Notes: generated by a model from the sequence alone, not told the origin. A stretch of DNA of 64,000 bases from an uncultured Paraprevotella sp. (GCA_900548345.1 URKA01000002.1:62001-126000); one strand, 5' to 3'; positions 34,328-43,432 are shown, counted from the stretch's first letter. Program-made: numbers and translations.

Positions 34328-36400
34328 ATGAAGAATATACATTCAGGAATGTGGCATGCCGCTTTGTTTTGTGCGGCCATGACATTGTTTAGTGCAAATG
34401 TGTCGGCAGACGACCATGTAACCGACAAGGCGAGCACCATAGGTACGGGTAATCCTTATCTGCCTTTGTGGGAACATCTTCCCGACGGGGAACCGAGGGT
34501 TTTTGAAGACCCCGACTGTCCCGGCAAATACCGTGCGTATATCATCGGGTCGCACGATGTGCGTTTCGACAGTTATTGCGGTGCCGATATCCGTATCTGG
34601 TCGGCACCTGTTGAGGATTTGACGGACTGGAGGGATGAAGGTCCTGTCTTTACCTACCATATCCAGAACCAGTGGGACGTGATGTATGCACCCGATTTGG
34701 TGGAAATCAAAAAGAAAGACGGTACGAAAGAATATTATCTGTATCCTCATAGCCGTGGGGCGAGACGTGAGGCGATGGTCTGTAAGGGAAGCCGTCCGGA
34801 CGGACCGTTCACTCCCGTGAATCTGACAGAAGACGGTACCCGGACGCTTCCCGGCAGTATATTGGGATTCGACCCTTCTATCTTTGTTGAAGAAATCACG
34901 AATCCCAAAGACCCCGATTATGAGATAGGGTATCGTGTGTACGGTTTCTGGGGATTCCAGCGTTCATTGGCCGCACAGTTGGACCCGCATACCATGTATT
35001 CGGTTCGTCCGGGAACGGAAGTCATACCTTATTTTATTCCGGCAAGTGCCCGCTATGGAACGTTGCGCGACCCTGAAGGAACAAAATATCCTGCCTTGTA
35101 TGAGGAACAGAATCCTTGTGATTTCAATTTCTTTGAGGCATCTTCCATCCGTAAGGTCGGCAATAAGTACGTCATGATCTTCTCCGGTTATTCCGGACCT
35201 GATTATGGATTGGGAAGTACCAACTCCACCTTGCGTTATGCTTTCGGTGACACTCCGTTGGGACCTTGGCGGAGCGGTGGTGTGCTTGTCGACTCTCGCG
35301 GCGTGGTGTTGAATCAGGATGGAAGCAGGTTGCAAGCCACCAATGCGGCTCACAATACCCATGGAAGTTTGCAGGAAATCAACGGGCAATGGTATGTGTT
35401 TTATCACCGTCCGCCGCGTGGTTTCGGCTTTGCCCGTCAGGCAGTAGTGGCTCCTGTGGTCATCGAATGGGACAAGAAACCTGTGGCGGAAGGGGGCACC
35501 GTCGTGATTCGCGGTTACGATTCCAATGCGAAAGACGGTATCTGGAAAGTCAAAGCCTCTAATGGTGATGAGTATACCGGTGCGGAGGTCACTTCGGAAG
35601 GTTTCCAGATATTCGGTCTGGACCCCTATAAATACTATTCGGCAGGATATGCTTGCTATTTGTCTAATATCGGCAGTCAGCAGGATGCATGGGATATATG
35701 GGACAATAACATGCCCGTAAAAGTGCAGAACAAGGATATTATCGGTTATAAGTATTTCGGTTTCGGAGGATTGAAAAAAGCTCAGAAAGGGTTGAAACCT
35801 TTTGCCGGGACGAAGAAGGGGAACAACACTTCGTTTAATCTGTTCCTGACTCCCAAAACGGACAAGTCCTTTAAAATCAATGTCTGGATAGACGGCCCGT
35901 GGGACAATGAGACGTGGAAAGGAAAGAAGATCGGTGAAATCGTGGTTCCTGCCGGTTCTGCACATAAGATAACGAAATATACGGTCAATGTGGCTGATGC
36001 CGTAGACAATCTGGATAAAAAGCATGCCATATATCTGGTGGCGGAGGGAGATGCGCAAGGAGAATTGTGCATGCTTCAGGGATTGGGATTCAGTCGCGAA
36101 GGCATGAGCCTGGAGTATCCTGAGGTGCCCGTGGTGAAAATCATGGCGGATGGCAAGGAACTTGAGATGCCGGCGACTCCGGTTAGGTCGACCAACGAGA
36201 ACGGACTGACAGGGTATGACCGTTATGAAGTGGCCTGCCATGTTCCTGCCGGCAAGAGCACTTTGCCCGTGATATCCGCTTCCGCCAGTACGCCGGAAGT
36301 CAAAATAGAGATTCTCCAACCGGCATCTCTTGACGGGAAGGCAGAGGTCAGATGCGATTATCGCGGTATGGTGAAGACCTATATTGTGAGGTTTCAATAA
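34328..36400 (+). CDS. GH43-like five-bladed propeller enzyme with C-terminal CBM6-like domain
   Basis: A 690-residue secreted protein (signal peptide MWHAALFCAAMTLFSANVSA). The first ~380 residues form a GH43-type propeller: base Asp region PRVFEDPDCPGKYRAYIIG, central DVMYAPDLVEI, and acid Glu in NFFEASSIRKVG. The C-terminal ~280 residues contain a CBM6-like sandwich (FKINVWIDGPW, HAIYLVAEGD, LCMLQGLGF) and a last small beta domain. The N-terminal motif differs from the other GH43 modules in this window, so it belongs to another subfamily; the substrate cannot be assigned. It lies 64 bases after GH2 and 62 bases before GH98. Confidence 0.8.
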   Translation: MKNIHSGMWHAALFCAAMTLFSANVSADDHVTDKASTIGTGNPYLPLWEHLPDGEPRVFEDPDCPGKYRAYIIGSHDVRFDSYCGADIRIWSAPVEDLTDWRDEGPVFTYHIQNQWDVMYAPDLVEIKKKDGTKEYYLYPHSRGARREAMVCKGSRPDGPFTPVNLTEDGTRTLPGSILGFDPSIFVEEITNPKDPDYEIGYRVYGFWGFQRSLAAQLDPHTMYSVRPGTEVIPYFIPASARYGTLRDPEGTKYPALYEEQNPCDFNFFEASSIRKVGNKYVMIFSGYSGPDYGLGSTNSTLRYAFGDTPLGPWRSGGVLVDSRGVVLNQDGSRLQATNAAHNTHGSLQEINGQWYVFYHRPPRGFGFARQAVVAPVVIEWDKKPVAEGGTVVIRGYDSNAKDGIWKVKASNGDEYTGAEVTSEGFQIFGLDPYKYYSAGYACYLSNIGSQQDAWDIWDNNMPVKVQNKDIIGYKYFGFGGLKKAQKGLKPFAGTKKGNNTSFNLFLTPKTDKSFKINVWIDGPWDNETWKGKKIGEIVVPAGSAHKITKYTVNVADAVDNLDKKHAIYLVAEGDAQGELCMLQGLGFSREGMSLEYPEVPVVKIMADGKELEMPATPVRSTNENGLTGYDRYEVACHVPAGKSTLPVISASASTPEVKIEILQPASLDGKAEVRCDYRGMVKTYIVRFQ

Positions 36401-36462
36401 GAAGCAGAAAGGGAGATAATCAGACTAATCAGTTTGGAATGTATAATTAAAAAGAGTAAAAG

Positions 36463-39336
36463 ATGAAACGTTGTTTATTGATGATGTTGTGCTTGTTCCT
36501 GTTGGGCGACATGGCACTCTATGCCCAAAGCCGGCGGCCTATTGACAACAAGCACCCTATGTGGCTCATCCATATAGACGTATGGAACAATGCCGATCCG
36601 CAGAAAATCATAGACCTGATACCTGCCGACATCAAGCCATACGTGTGCATGAACTTGTCGTTATCCTGTCAGTATGACAATGACCTCAAGATGCACAAGA
36701 TGCCGCAGAATGCCGTACAGACTTATAAGTCATGGGCATCTGTGTGTTGCCGTAATAACATGTGGTTTACCTGCCAGCCGGCATCCGGAGGAAAGACACA
36801 TATAAAGGATGACGACCTGGAGACGTTTGAGTATTTCTTCAAGAATTACAAGAACTTCCTGGGATGGAACTATGCCGAACAGTTCTGGGGCTTCGATGAC
36901 CCGGAGGATGACAGTTCCTCTTCCCAGCCTTCCCGTATAGCCTTGTTTGCCAAGCTGGTGGAGATGTCGCACAATTACGGAGGTTTTCTTACGATAAGTT
37001 TCTGCGGGAACATCTGGTCGCACGGTTTGAATCCGGTGGGCATGTTGAAGCGTAATGCCAATCTTCTGGCCAACTGTAAGAAGTATCCCGAAGCCATCTT
37101 GTTCCTTTATAAATATACGACTGCCGGTTGTTGGTATAACAACGAGAGTGTGACGCTTGCTCCTTTCATCTCCGGCCTTGCCAAGAATTATGGCGTGCGT
37201 TATGACAACTGCGGATGGAACGGTGCTTTGGGTGCGATTTTCGGGGAAGACAGCAAGCATGGAAGAACTTATCCGGGTGCAGCCGGCATACCTCCGGTGC
37301 TGGAACAGACGTGTCTGAACGGTGCTTGCGTGTGGGACGGACCTGAATTGATCTGGACGGAATGTTTTAAGGAAAAATCCAAAACAACCGTCAGCGGTTA
37401 TACCCGTCGCAACTGGACGACATTTTCTACTTTCGACAATATTTGGGTGGATATGTTCCGTAAGGTGCTCGACGGTACGATTTACATACCCTCACGTGAA
37501 GAAGTGGTGGAACGTACGAAGTTTGCCCTTGTCAGCGATATAGCTCCGGCGAATGACAATACAAGTCTGAAGGCAAGGGCTTATGCCACGCCGGAAACAC
37601 TGTATGACGGGATTTACAAGCAGGACGACCCGTTCAACCGCGACAACGGGCAGATGGACAAGAACAACTGCTATTATAAGAAGACCGGTCGTTACCAGAC
37701 CATTCCTGTCTTGTTCCCGTTGGAACATTGCGATGACCTGGCGAAAAGCATCAATACCAAACTGACCCGTACGGATTACGACAATAACTTCGGAAACTGG
37801 CAGAACGAGACCATGAAACAGGTTAAGCTCAACAGGCTCTATCCGGAAGTCAGCAAGGGAGATATGTTTGTGGCAAGGAATCATAACGAGCTACTTTGTT
37901 ATACGCCTTACAGCTATCTGAATTATAAGGTGGCATCGAAGGCATCCGTTCCCTTGCAGTACAACAGTTGTACAAGTCTTGAGTTGAACTTCCCGCGTTT
38001 CAGTTCGGCTGTCGTGAAGGAATACAACGACCGTATCGTTTTCTATCTGAACAATTTCCGCAGTGATACGGTGGCGTCTGTCACGGATGTAATCAAGGTG
38101 GTCGGGGCCTCAAGCAAACCTGCATACAGTTATAAGGACAGGGTGAGCACCAAGTCGGTGATTACCGAGGAATGGAACGCGGAGACAGCTACCTATACTT
38201 GCAGTGTCAGTCACATGGGGCCGCTCGACCTGACCATTCATTGCGAAGGGGCTAACGTTGACGACCGCAGTACGGATTATCTCTCGGACGAACCCATAGC
38301 GGAACTTCCCCAGCAACCGACGGCCTATTACGGTGAGCTGGTCATAGAGGCGGAAGATATGGACTATAAGAATGTGAAGGAGAACGTTACACATGCCTAT
38401 AATTCTTCCTATAGGGAACTGCGTGGGCATTCGGCCATGGGCTTCCAGGTGTTGGGCACCAGTACGGCTGCTGCCTTGCGTAATGCGACCATGATTAATT
38501 TCGGCGGAACTTATAATGTGACGGTGAAGTACATGTCCCAGGCCAAAGCCCAGGTCATGGTTTCCTGTGGAAGCGTATCACGAAAGGTGCTGACTCTGTC
38601 CGCGAGTGGTGAAACTTGGCAGACGGTAAGTTTTGAGACAACGCTTAAAAGCGGTTCCAACACTTTCACGCTTACGAATGTAGGGGGAAAGAATGTGTAT
38701 ATCGACAATGTCACTTTCACCCCGTTGCAGCTTGACGATCCGATTGACGAGGTATGGACCGACCTGATGCCGGAGATGTTCCATCAATGGAGTGGGGTGG
38801 ATGCCACGGCTGTGGATAACGGGCCGGTAGACTGTGCATACGGTTTGAATACGGAAACATGGTTGCCCTACGGTGATGGCAATGTGAATTATCTCCGGTA
38901 TGCCGATTTGAGCGACTATGCCACTCTTGAGATTACGGTGACTCAGGGAACTCCGCGTTTGCTGTTCAACCGTTATACGGATGGCGGAAGTTACATCGGC
39001 TTCGAGCCGGATAATGCTGTGTTCATGACGAAAGTCGTGGCAAACGGCAATGGGACGATATCCTATTATTACGACCTTGCCGCCATCAAGGAGCAGGACG
39101 GATATGTTCATCTGAATGCCATCAAAGGTGTGGGTGAGTGGAGCGGGGCCGACAAGCCGATTGTGACGGCCATGCGCTTGACAACGAGTGGTATCGGAAC
39201 AGTAGAGGTTCGTCCTGTGGCCAAAGAGAGGAACATGCCGACAGACGAAATCTACGACCTGTTCGGTCGCCGTGTATATACACTGGTAAAAGGACATGTG
39301 TATATTATCGGAGGTAAGAAAGTGCTTTATCGGTGA
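36463..39336 (+). CDS. GH98 endo-xylanase with CBM and C-terminal modules
   Basis: A 957-residue secreted protein (signal peptide KRCLLMMLCLFLLGDMALYA). Residues ~28-330 are a GH98 barrel: DNKHPMWLIHIDVWNNADP, FLGWNYAEQFWGFDD with a likely catalytic Glu, ISFCGNIWSHG, VRYDNCGWNG. The GH98 C-terminal domain follows. Next is a CBM6/35-like module (LVIEAEDMDYKN, YIDNVTF; ~625-755), another sandwich (ADLSDYATLEITV) and a tail IYDLFGRRV...YIIGGKK. GH98 was first known for blood-group endo-beta-galactosidases, but Bacteroides homologues in xylan loci are endo-xylanases that need side chains on the backbone. The surrounding genes support the xylanase role. Confidence 0.9.
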   Translation: MKRCLLMMLCLFLLGDMALYAQSRRPIDNKHPMWLIHIDVWNNADPQKIIDLIPADIKPYVCMNLSLSCQYDNDLKMHKMPQNAVQTYKSWASVCCRNNMWFTCQPASGGKTHIKDDDLETFEYFFKNYKNFLGWNYAEQFWGFDDPEDDSSSSQPSRIALFAKLVEMSHNYGGFLTISFCGNIWSHGLNPVGMLKRNANLLANCKKYPEAILFLYKYTTAGCWYNNESVTLAPFISGLAKNYGVRYDNCGWNGALGAIFGEDSKHGRTYPGAAGIPPVLEQTCLNGACVWDGPELIWTECFKEKSKTTVSGYTRRNWTTFSTFDNIWVDMFRKVLDGTIYIPSREEVVERTKFALVSDIAPANDNTSLKARAYATPETLYDGIYKQDDPFNRDNGQMDKNNCYYKKTGRYQTIPVLFPLEHCDDLAKSINTKLTRTDYDNNFGNWQNETMKQVKLNRLYPEVSKGDMFVARNHNELLCYTPYSYLNYKVASKASVPLQYNSCTSLELNFPRFSSAVVKEYNDRIVFYLNNFRSDTVASVTDVIKVVGASSKPAYSYKDRVSTKSVITEEWNAETATYTCSVSHMGPLDLTIHCEGANVDDRSTDYLSDEPIAELPQQPTAYYGELVIEAEDMDYKNVKENVTHAYNSSYRELRGHSAMGFQVLGTSTAAALRNATMINFGGTYNVTVKYMSQAKAQVMVSCGSVSRKVLTLSASGETWQTVSFETTLKSGSNTFTLTNVGGKNVYIDNVTFTPLQLDDPIDEVWTDLMPEMFHQWSGVDATAVDNGPVDCAYGLNTETWLPYGDGNVNYLRYADLSDYATLEITVTQGTPRLLFNRYTDGGSYIGFEPDNAVFMTKVVANGNGTISYYYDLAAIKEQDGYVHLNAIKGVGEWSGADKPIVTAMRLTTSGIGTVEVRPVAKERNMPTDEIYDLFGRRVYTLVKGHVYIIGGKKVLYR

Positions 39337-39358
39337 CAGCCACATCCAATAAGGGTAA

Positions 39359-39396
39359 AAAAGAGACCGGGAGCAATTGGATTCCCGGTCTCTTTT
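39359..39396 (+). terminator. Terminator of the GH98 gene, overlapping the next promoter
   Basis: Perfect 14-bp stem AAAAGAGACCGGGA (39359-39372) and TCCCGGTCTCTTTT (39383-39396) with a 10-base loop, 22 bases after the GH98 stop. Confidence 0.85.
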
Positions 39397-39398
39397 CT

Positions 39399-39406
39399 TA
39401 TTTTTG
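39399..39406 (+). promoter_or_regulatory. Candidate promoter of the AraC-family regulator
   Basis: TATTTTTG followed by C is a perfect -7 box and starts 3 bases after the GH98 terminator stem. A -33-like ATTG lies 19 bases upstream, inside the terminator loop, so promoter and terminator share DNA. Confidence 0.5.
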
Positions 39407-39433
39407 CAAATCATTATATAGAATGTCCTGCCT

Positions 39434-40303
39434 ATGCGTCGGATTATGAACGAACAGTTGCTCATATCGGAGAACAATCCGATAAAGGCACGTTATTATG
39501 ATTATGACAGATTCTTCTATCCCTGGCATTTCCACAGCCAGTATGAACTCATTTTCGTAAGGGAGAGCTACGGATGCTGTTTTGTGGGCGACCATATAGA
39601 GGATTATAAGGCGGGCGACCTTTTTCTTTTCGGCAGCAACCTGCCTCACTATATGCGGAGCGATGATGTGTATGCCACTCCGGAAACTCCCGGTCGGGTG
39701 CAAGGCACCATCATACAGTTCGAGGAGAATTTCATGGATTATTCCTTTTCCCATTACCCGCAGTTCATGCAGATTCACACGATGCTGGAGCGTGCCGGAA
39801 GGGGCCTCAAGTTTTCCGGCCTGAAAGGAACTCCTGCAGGAGTGCTGTTGGAGGACTTTCCCAAGGAAGAAGGATTCCGGCAGATTACATGTCTGTTGGA
39901 AATGCTTCAGGAGCTTGCCGTTTCGCCGGCGCAGAAACTTCTGGCAAGTGCCAATTACAGCGAGACCTTTCCAGTGTTCGGAGACAAGCGCATCAACAAG
40001 GTGCTTTCCTATATCCAGTCCAATTATACGCAGAAACTCTCTTTGGGCGGCATTGCTGCCATGGCCCACATGAATCCGGCGGCTTTTTGCCGTTATTTCA
40101 AGGAGCAGTCGGGAAAGACGCTTTTGGAATACATCATGGATGTGCGTATCGGCTATGCCTGCAGGTTGCTTGTGGTCAGCAAGATGACGGTGGCGCAGAT
40201 TGCCCTGGAGTGCGGTTTCGATTCATTGACCCATTTCAACAAGATGTTCAAGAAACTGACCAAGTTCACTCCCACGAGCTATCGGGAACATATCTTAAAG
40301 TGA
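39434..40303 (+). CDS. AraC-family transcriptional regulator
   Basis: A 289-residue cytoplasmic regulator. The N-terminal ~130 residues form a cupin-like sensor (FFYPWHFHSQYELIFVRES, GDLFLFGSNLPHYM). The C-terminal ~100 residues carry the double AraC HTH (INKVLSYIQSNYTQKLSLGG, MNPAAFCRYFKEQSGKTLLE, VAQIALECGFDSLTHFNKMF). Start 39434 is used; ATG 39446 would drop four residues. It lies between the xylan enzyme genes and the hexuronate operon, so either may be its target. The ligand is unknown; a uronic acid or pentose is a reasonable guess. Confidence 0.92.
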   Translation: MRRIMNEQLLISENNPIKARYYDYDRFFYPWHFHSQYELIFVRESYGCCFVGDHIEDYKAGDLFLFGSNLPHYMRSDDVYATPETPGRVQGTIIQFEENFMDYSFSHYPQFMQIHTMLERAGRGLKFSGLKGTPAGVLLEDFPKEEGFRQITCLLEMLQELAVSPAQKLLASANYSETFPVFGDKRINKVLSYIQSNYTQKLSLGGIAAMAHMNPAAFCRYFKEQSGKTLLEYIMDVRIGYACRLLVVSKMTVAQIALECGFDSLTHFNKMFKKLTKFTPTSYREHILK

Positions 40304-40384
40304 TATAAGGCTGTTGTTACGCCAGTGTCGGGCAGGATTCGGACAGATGCCGGTCATTTATCACAGTGGTGTCCGGAACTTTTG

Positions 40385-40468
40385 CAATCAAAGCTTTTGT
40401 CTGTCCAATCAAAGCCTTTGATTCGCCAATCAGAACCTTTGATTCGCCAATCAAAGCCTTTGATTGCA
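40385..40468. repeat. 21-bp period tandem array at a convergent junction (array B)
   Basis: Four units begin with CAATCAAAGC or CAATCAGAAC at 40385, 40406, 40427 and 40448, exactly 21 bases apart. The unit core AATCAAAGCCTTTGATT is itself a palindrome with 8-base arms. The array fills the gap between the ends of the AraC gene and the SGNH gene. A + strand frame reads through it with heptad repeats but has no credible start or homology and is not called. Confidence 0.85.
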
Positions 40469-40511
40469 AAAATCAGGGTGGAAGACGGATTTTTTTAATC
40501 TGCATATTGTA

Positions 40512-41207
40512 TCAACGAACCATCTTCCGGAGTGTAGCCTGCACGATGTTTTCCATCACATCGTATCCGGAAGGGGTGGGATGGACGCCATCCTTCGTAT
40601 ACGCCGGGTTCAGTGCGCGTTCTTCTCCATAGACCATTGCCGAATAATAGTCTATGTATGGTATCTTGTTTTCCTTGGCGTATGCGCGGATACGGGCGTT
40701 CAACGAGGCTATCTTGCTTGCCCCGTCCTTGACGGACGGGTTCCATCCGAAGGCTGCCGCCGGCAGTACGGAAGAAAGCACCACCTTTATTTTATGCGCA
40801 CGAGCCAGCTCCACCAATGTCATGATGTTGCCCATCGTCCGCTCTTCGCTATAAGGATGGGTGTTTTCTGCCACATCATTCGTCCCGGCGTTGATGACTA
40901 CCACTTTGGGGTGCAGGTCGATTACATCCTGCCGGAAGCGCACAAGAAACTGGTAACTGGTCTGTCCGCTGATTCCTCGTCCTACATAACCGTTTTCCGT
41001 AAAGAACTCCGGGTGGAACCGAGCCCACTTTTCCGTAATGGAATTACCGAGGAACACCACTTTTACTTCCGTTCCGCCGGATTCCGACAATTGTCGGTTT
41101 TCTTCCCTGTAACGTTCCAAATATCCCCAGTCTTTGTTCTGGGCGTTCACTTTTTCTGTACATCCGCACAATGCGGCGAACAATACAAGCCATACATATC
41201 GCTTCAT
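40512..41207 (-). CDS. SGNH/GDSL-family lipoprotein esterase
   Basis: A 231-residue protein with a lipoprotein signal (MKRYVWLVLFAALCGC; lipobox LCGC, Cys16), so it is probably membrane-anchored. SGNH blocks are VVFLGNSITEKW (Ser nucleophile), GRGISGQTSY, INAGTNDVAEN and the catalytic pair in KDGVHPTPSGY. Family members are carbohydrate acetylesterases or lysophospholipases; an acetyl-sugar substrate is likely from context but not shown. It is last in line after the hexuronate genes, separated from them by 156 bases with a hairpin, so it may be transcribed separately. Confidence 0.88.
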   Translation of the reverse strand: MKRYVWLVLFAALCGCTEKVNAQNKDWGYLERYREENRQLSESGGTEVKVVFLGNSITEKWARFHPEFFTENGYVGRGISGQTSYQFLVRFRQDVIDLHPKVVVINAGTNDVAENTHPYSEERTMGNIMTLVELARAHKIKVVLSSVLPAAAFGWNPSVKDGASKIASLNARIRAYAKENKIPYIDYYSAMVYGEERALNPAYTKDGVHPTPSGYDVMENIVQATLRKMVR

Positions 41208-41293
41208 ATCTTTATTTTTTCTTTTGGTTCAAATTTTTGTTTTCAGTAGAACCCGCCGGTCAGGGCGGGAAGCACCTTTCTTTAAAATAACAG

Positions 41294-41328
41294 TCCGGAA
41301 TGCAAAAAATCATTTCTCACATTCCGGA
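41294..41328 (-). terminator. Possible terminator between the SDR and SGNH genes
   Basis: Inverted repeat TCCGGAATG (41294-41302) and CATTCCGGA (41320-41328) with a 17-base loop. It lies 36 bases beyond the SDR stop codon on the - strand. The T run is weak. Confidence 0.4.
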
Positions 41329-41363
41329 ACAACCAACTAACTATTATGAAAAACGCAATTAAA

Positions 41364-42176
41364 CTACATGGCAAAAGCGTTGAAGCCGCCGTCGACCACA
41401 GCCACAGTACCTGTCACGAACGATGCGGCATCACTGATGAGATACTGGATGGTTCCACACAGCTCTTCCGGACGACCGAAACGCTTGAAGGGTGTCTGTC
41501 GTATCACGTCTTTTCCGCGTTCGGTGAGCGAACCGTCTTCGTTGGTCAGCAGGCTTCGGTTCTGATGGGTCAGGAAGAAGCCCGGCGCAATGGCGTTGAC
41601 ACGGATATTAGGCGTGAATTTGGTGGCGACTTCATTGGCCATGAATGCTGTGAAATTGCTGATGCCGGCTTTGGCTGCGGCATAGCCCAGCACGCGTGTC
41701 ATGGGTCGGAATGCTGCCATGGAAGAGAAGTTCACGATGGAGCCGCGGCCGGCATCCACCATCGGCCGCAGGAATATCTGTGTGGGGATGACCGTTCCGG
41801 TAAGGTTGACGTTAAGCACTTTCTGGAACTCTTCGATACGGATGTCGAAAATCGTTCCGGTGGGGGCGATGGTGGCACCCGGCATGTTGCCTCCGGCAGC
41901 GTTGAGCAGGGCGTCCACTTTCCCGTAACGTTTCAGCACCTCGTCGCGGCATGCCGTGACGGATGCCGGATTCATCACGTCTGTTTCCATGAACACAGCC
42001 TCTCCGCCTTTCGCACGGATGTCGGATGCCTGTTGCTCGCCAGTCTCCTTTTTCCGGCCCAAAAGTACCACCTTGGCTCCCTGCAGGGCGAGATATTCGC
42101 CGATACAACTGCCTAAAACGCCTGTACCGCCTGTAATGACCACAACCTGGTCTTTTACTGAAAACATTTCATTCAT
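41364..42176 (-). CDS. SDR oxidoreductase, probable D-fructuronate (mannonate) reductase
   Basis: A 270-residue Rossmann-fold short-chain dehydrogenase: cofactor motif TGGTGVLG, NAAGGNMPG, catalytic Ser in NFSSMAAF and the YAAAK pair. It lies 39 bases downstream of uxuA and in the same operon as uxaC. In many bacteria without classical UxuB, an SDR at this position reduces D-fructuronate to D-mannonate, the step between UxaC and UxuA, and no other candidate reductase is in the operon. Function is assigned mainly from context; a related ketose reductase remains possible. Confidence 0.85.
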   Translation of the reverse strand: MNEMFSVKDQVVVITGGTGVLGSCIGEYLALQGAKVVLLGRKKETGEQQASDIRAKGGEAVFMETDVMNPASVTACRDEVLKRYGKVDALLNAAGGNMPGATIAPTGTIFDIRIEEFQKVLNVNLTGTVIPTQIFLRPMVDAGRGSIVNFSSMAAFRPMTRVLGYAAAKAGISNFTAFMANEVATKFTPNIRVNAIAPGFFLTHQNRSLLTNEDGSLTERGKDVIRQTPFKRFGRPEELCGTIQYLISDAASFVTGTVAVVDGGFNAFAM

Positions 42177-42215
42177 ATTCTTGTCTTTTTAAGTTCTTTG
42201 TCTTTTTAGCTATGT

Positions 42216-43397
42216 TTATAGGATTCCTTCTGCAAGTTCACGGCGTACCGTGGCCATGACTCCTTCCATCTGTCCCAAGGCCAGCATGCGGCCGTGGAAG
42301 GAGTAACCGGCATTGTAACCGCACTTTTCGTCTCCCAACATCAGCGGGGCGTGGTCCACGCGCATAGGCAGCGAGGGGTTGGTCTTTTCAAAAATGCGTG
42401 TCAGTTCGATGAGGTCGGCGCGTCCGGCAAGGTGGGACGCTTCACGGAAATCTCCGTTGGGCAGTACGTTTGTGCTGCGCAGATGCACGAACCAGGTGCG
42501 TCCGGCATATTTCCGTGCCAGCTCCGTCACGTTGTTGTGTGCTCCCGCGCTGAGCGAGCCTGCGCAGAATGTCAGTCCATTATGCTTGTCGGGAACGGCA
42601 TTCAGGAACCATTCAATGTCGGCATCGCAGGTCACGATGCGGGGCAGACCGAGAATCTGCAAGGGAGGGTCGTCGGGATGCACGCACATGTTGACGTCCC
42701 ATTCGTTGCATACGGGCATGATGGCTTTCAGGAAATACACCATGTTCTCGCGCAGCCGGTCACGGTCGATTCCTTCGTACAGTTTCAGCAGGTTCCGGAA
42801 AGTATCAACCGGTGTGCGGTCGCCTTCCTTGATGTTGCCGTTGACAAACCCTTGGGTTTTCACGATGATGTTCTCAACGAGACGCTGTTCGCCGGCAGCA
42901 TCCATCGTACGTTCCAGCGCGTGCATGCGTTCCAAGGTCTCTTCGTCGTAGTCCTGTTCGGCATTCTTGCGTTTCAGTATGCGACAGTCGAAGTAGGCAA
43001 ACTCCCCGCGGTCGAAGTACAGGCAGGATGTGCCGTCTCCATTCGGGTATTCGAGTGTGGTCCGCGCCCAGTCGAGCACGGGCATGAAATTGTAGCATAT
43101 TGTTCTGATGCCGGCCTTTCCCAAATTGGCGAGGCTGATTTTATAATTCTCTATCAGTTGGTCGCGGTCTTCTCCGCCGTATTTGATGGATTCCGATACC
43201 GGAAGGCTTTCCACCACAGACCAGCGCAGTCCGTGCGCTTCTATATACTCCTTCATTCTCAGGATTTCCTCTTCCGTCCAGATTTCCCCGTTGGGAATGT
43301 GGTGCAATGCTGTCACGATGCCTTCCACGCCGATTTGGCGAAGCATGTCCAAGGTTATTTTGTCGTTCGGTCCGAACCATCTCCAAGTTTTTTCCAT
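42216..43397 (-). CDS. uxuA: Mannonate dehydratase
   Basis: A 393-residue protein of the usual UxuA length. It begins MEKTWRWFGPNDKITL and has metal-site regions MCVHPDDPP, FCAGSLSAGAHN, FVHLRSTN and MRVDHAPLMLGDE, all typical of D-mannonate dehydratase. The enzyme converts D-mannonate to 2-keto-3-deoxygluconate in the cytoplasm. It is separated from uxaC upstream by 141 bases filled by a palindromic element, unlike the other short gaps in this operon. Confidence 0.97.
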   Translation of the reverse strand: MEKTWRWFGPNDKITLDMLRQIGVEGIVTALHHIPNGEIWTEEEILRMKEYIEAHGLRWSVVESLPVSESIKYGGEDRDQLIENYKISLANLGKAGIRTICYNFMPVLDWARTTLEYPNGDGTSCLYFDRGEFAYFDCRILKRKNAEQDYDEETLERMHALERTMDAAGEQRLVENIIVKTQGFVNGNIKEGDRTPVDTFRNLLKLYEGIDRDRLRENMVYFLKAIMPVCNEWDVNMCVHPDDPPLQILGLPRIVTCDADIEWFLNAVPDKHNGLTFCAGSLSAGAHNNVTELARKYAGRTWFVHLRSTNVLPNGDFREASHLAGRADLIELTRIFEKTNPSLPMRVDHAPLMLGDEKCGYNAGYSFHGRMLALGQMEGVMATVRRELAEGIL

Positions 43398-43432
43398 AAT
43401 GTTCTTGTATTATAGTATGTTGATGTTTTTAG

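Noticed and set aside
40385..40468. Possible CRISPR array
   Set aside because: Units are 21 bp and directly abutting; there are no spacers and no cas genes.
40366..40632. Small + strand frame with a heptad repeat (IKAFDSP-like)
   Set aside because: The heptads are simply the 21-bp tandem repeat read in one frame, and the frame runs into the 3' end of the SGNH gene on the other strand.
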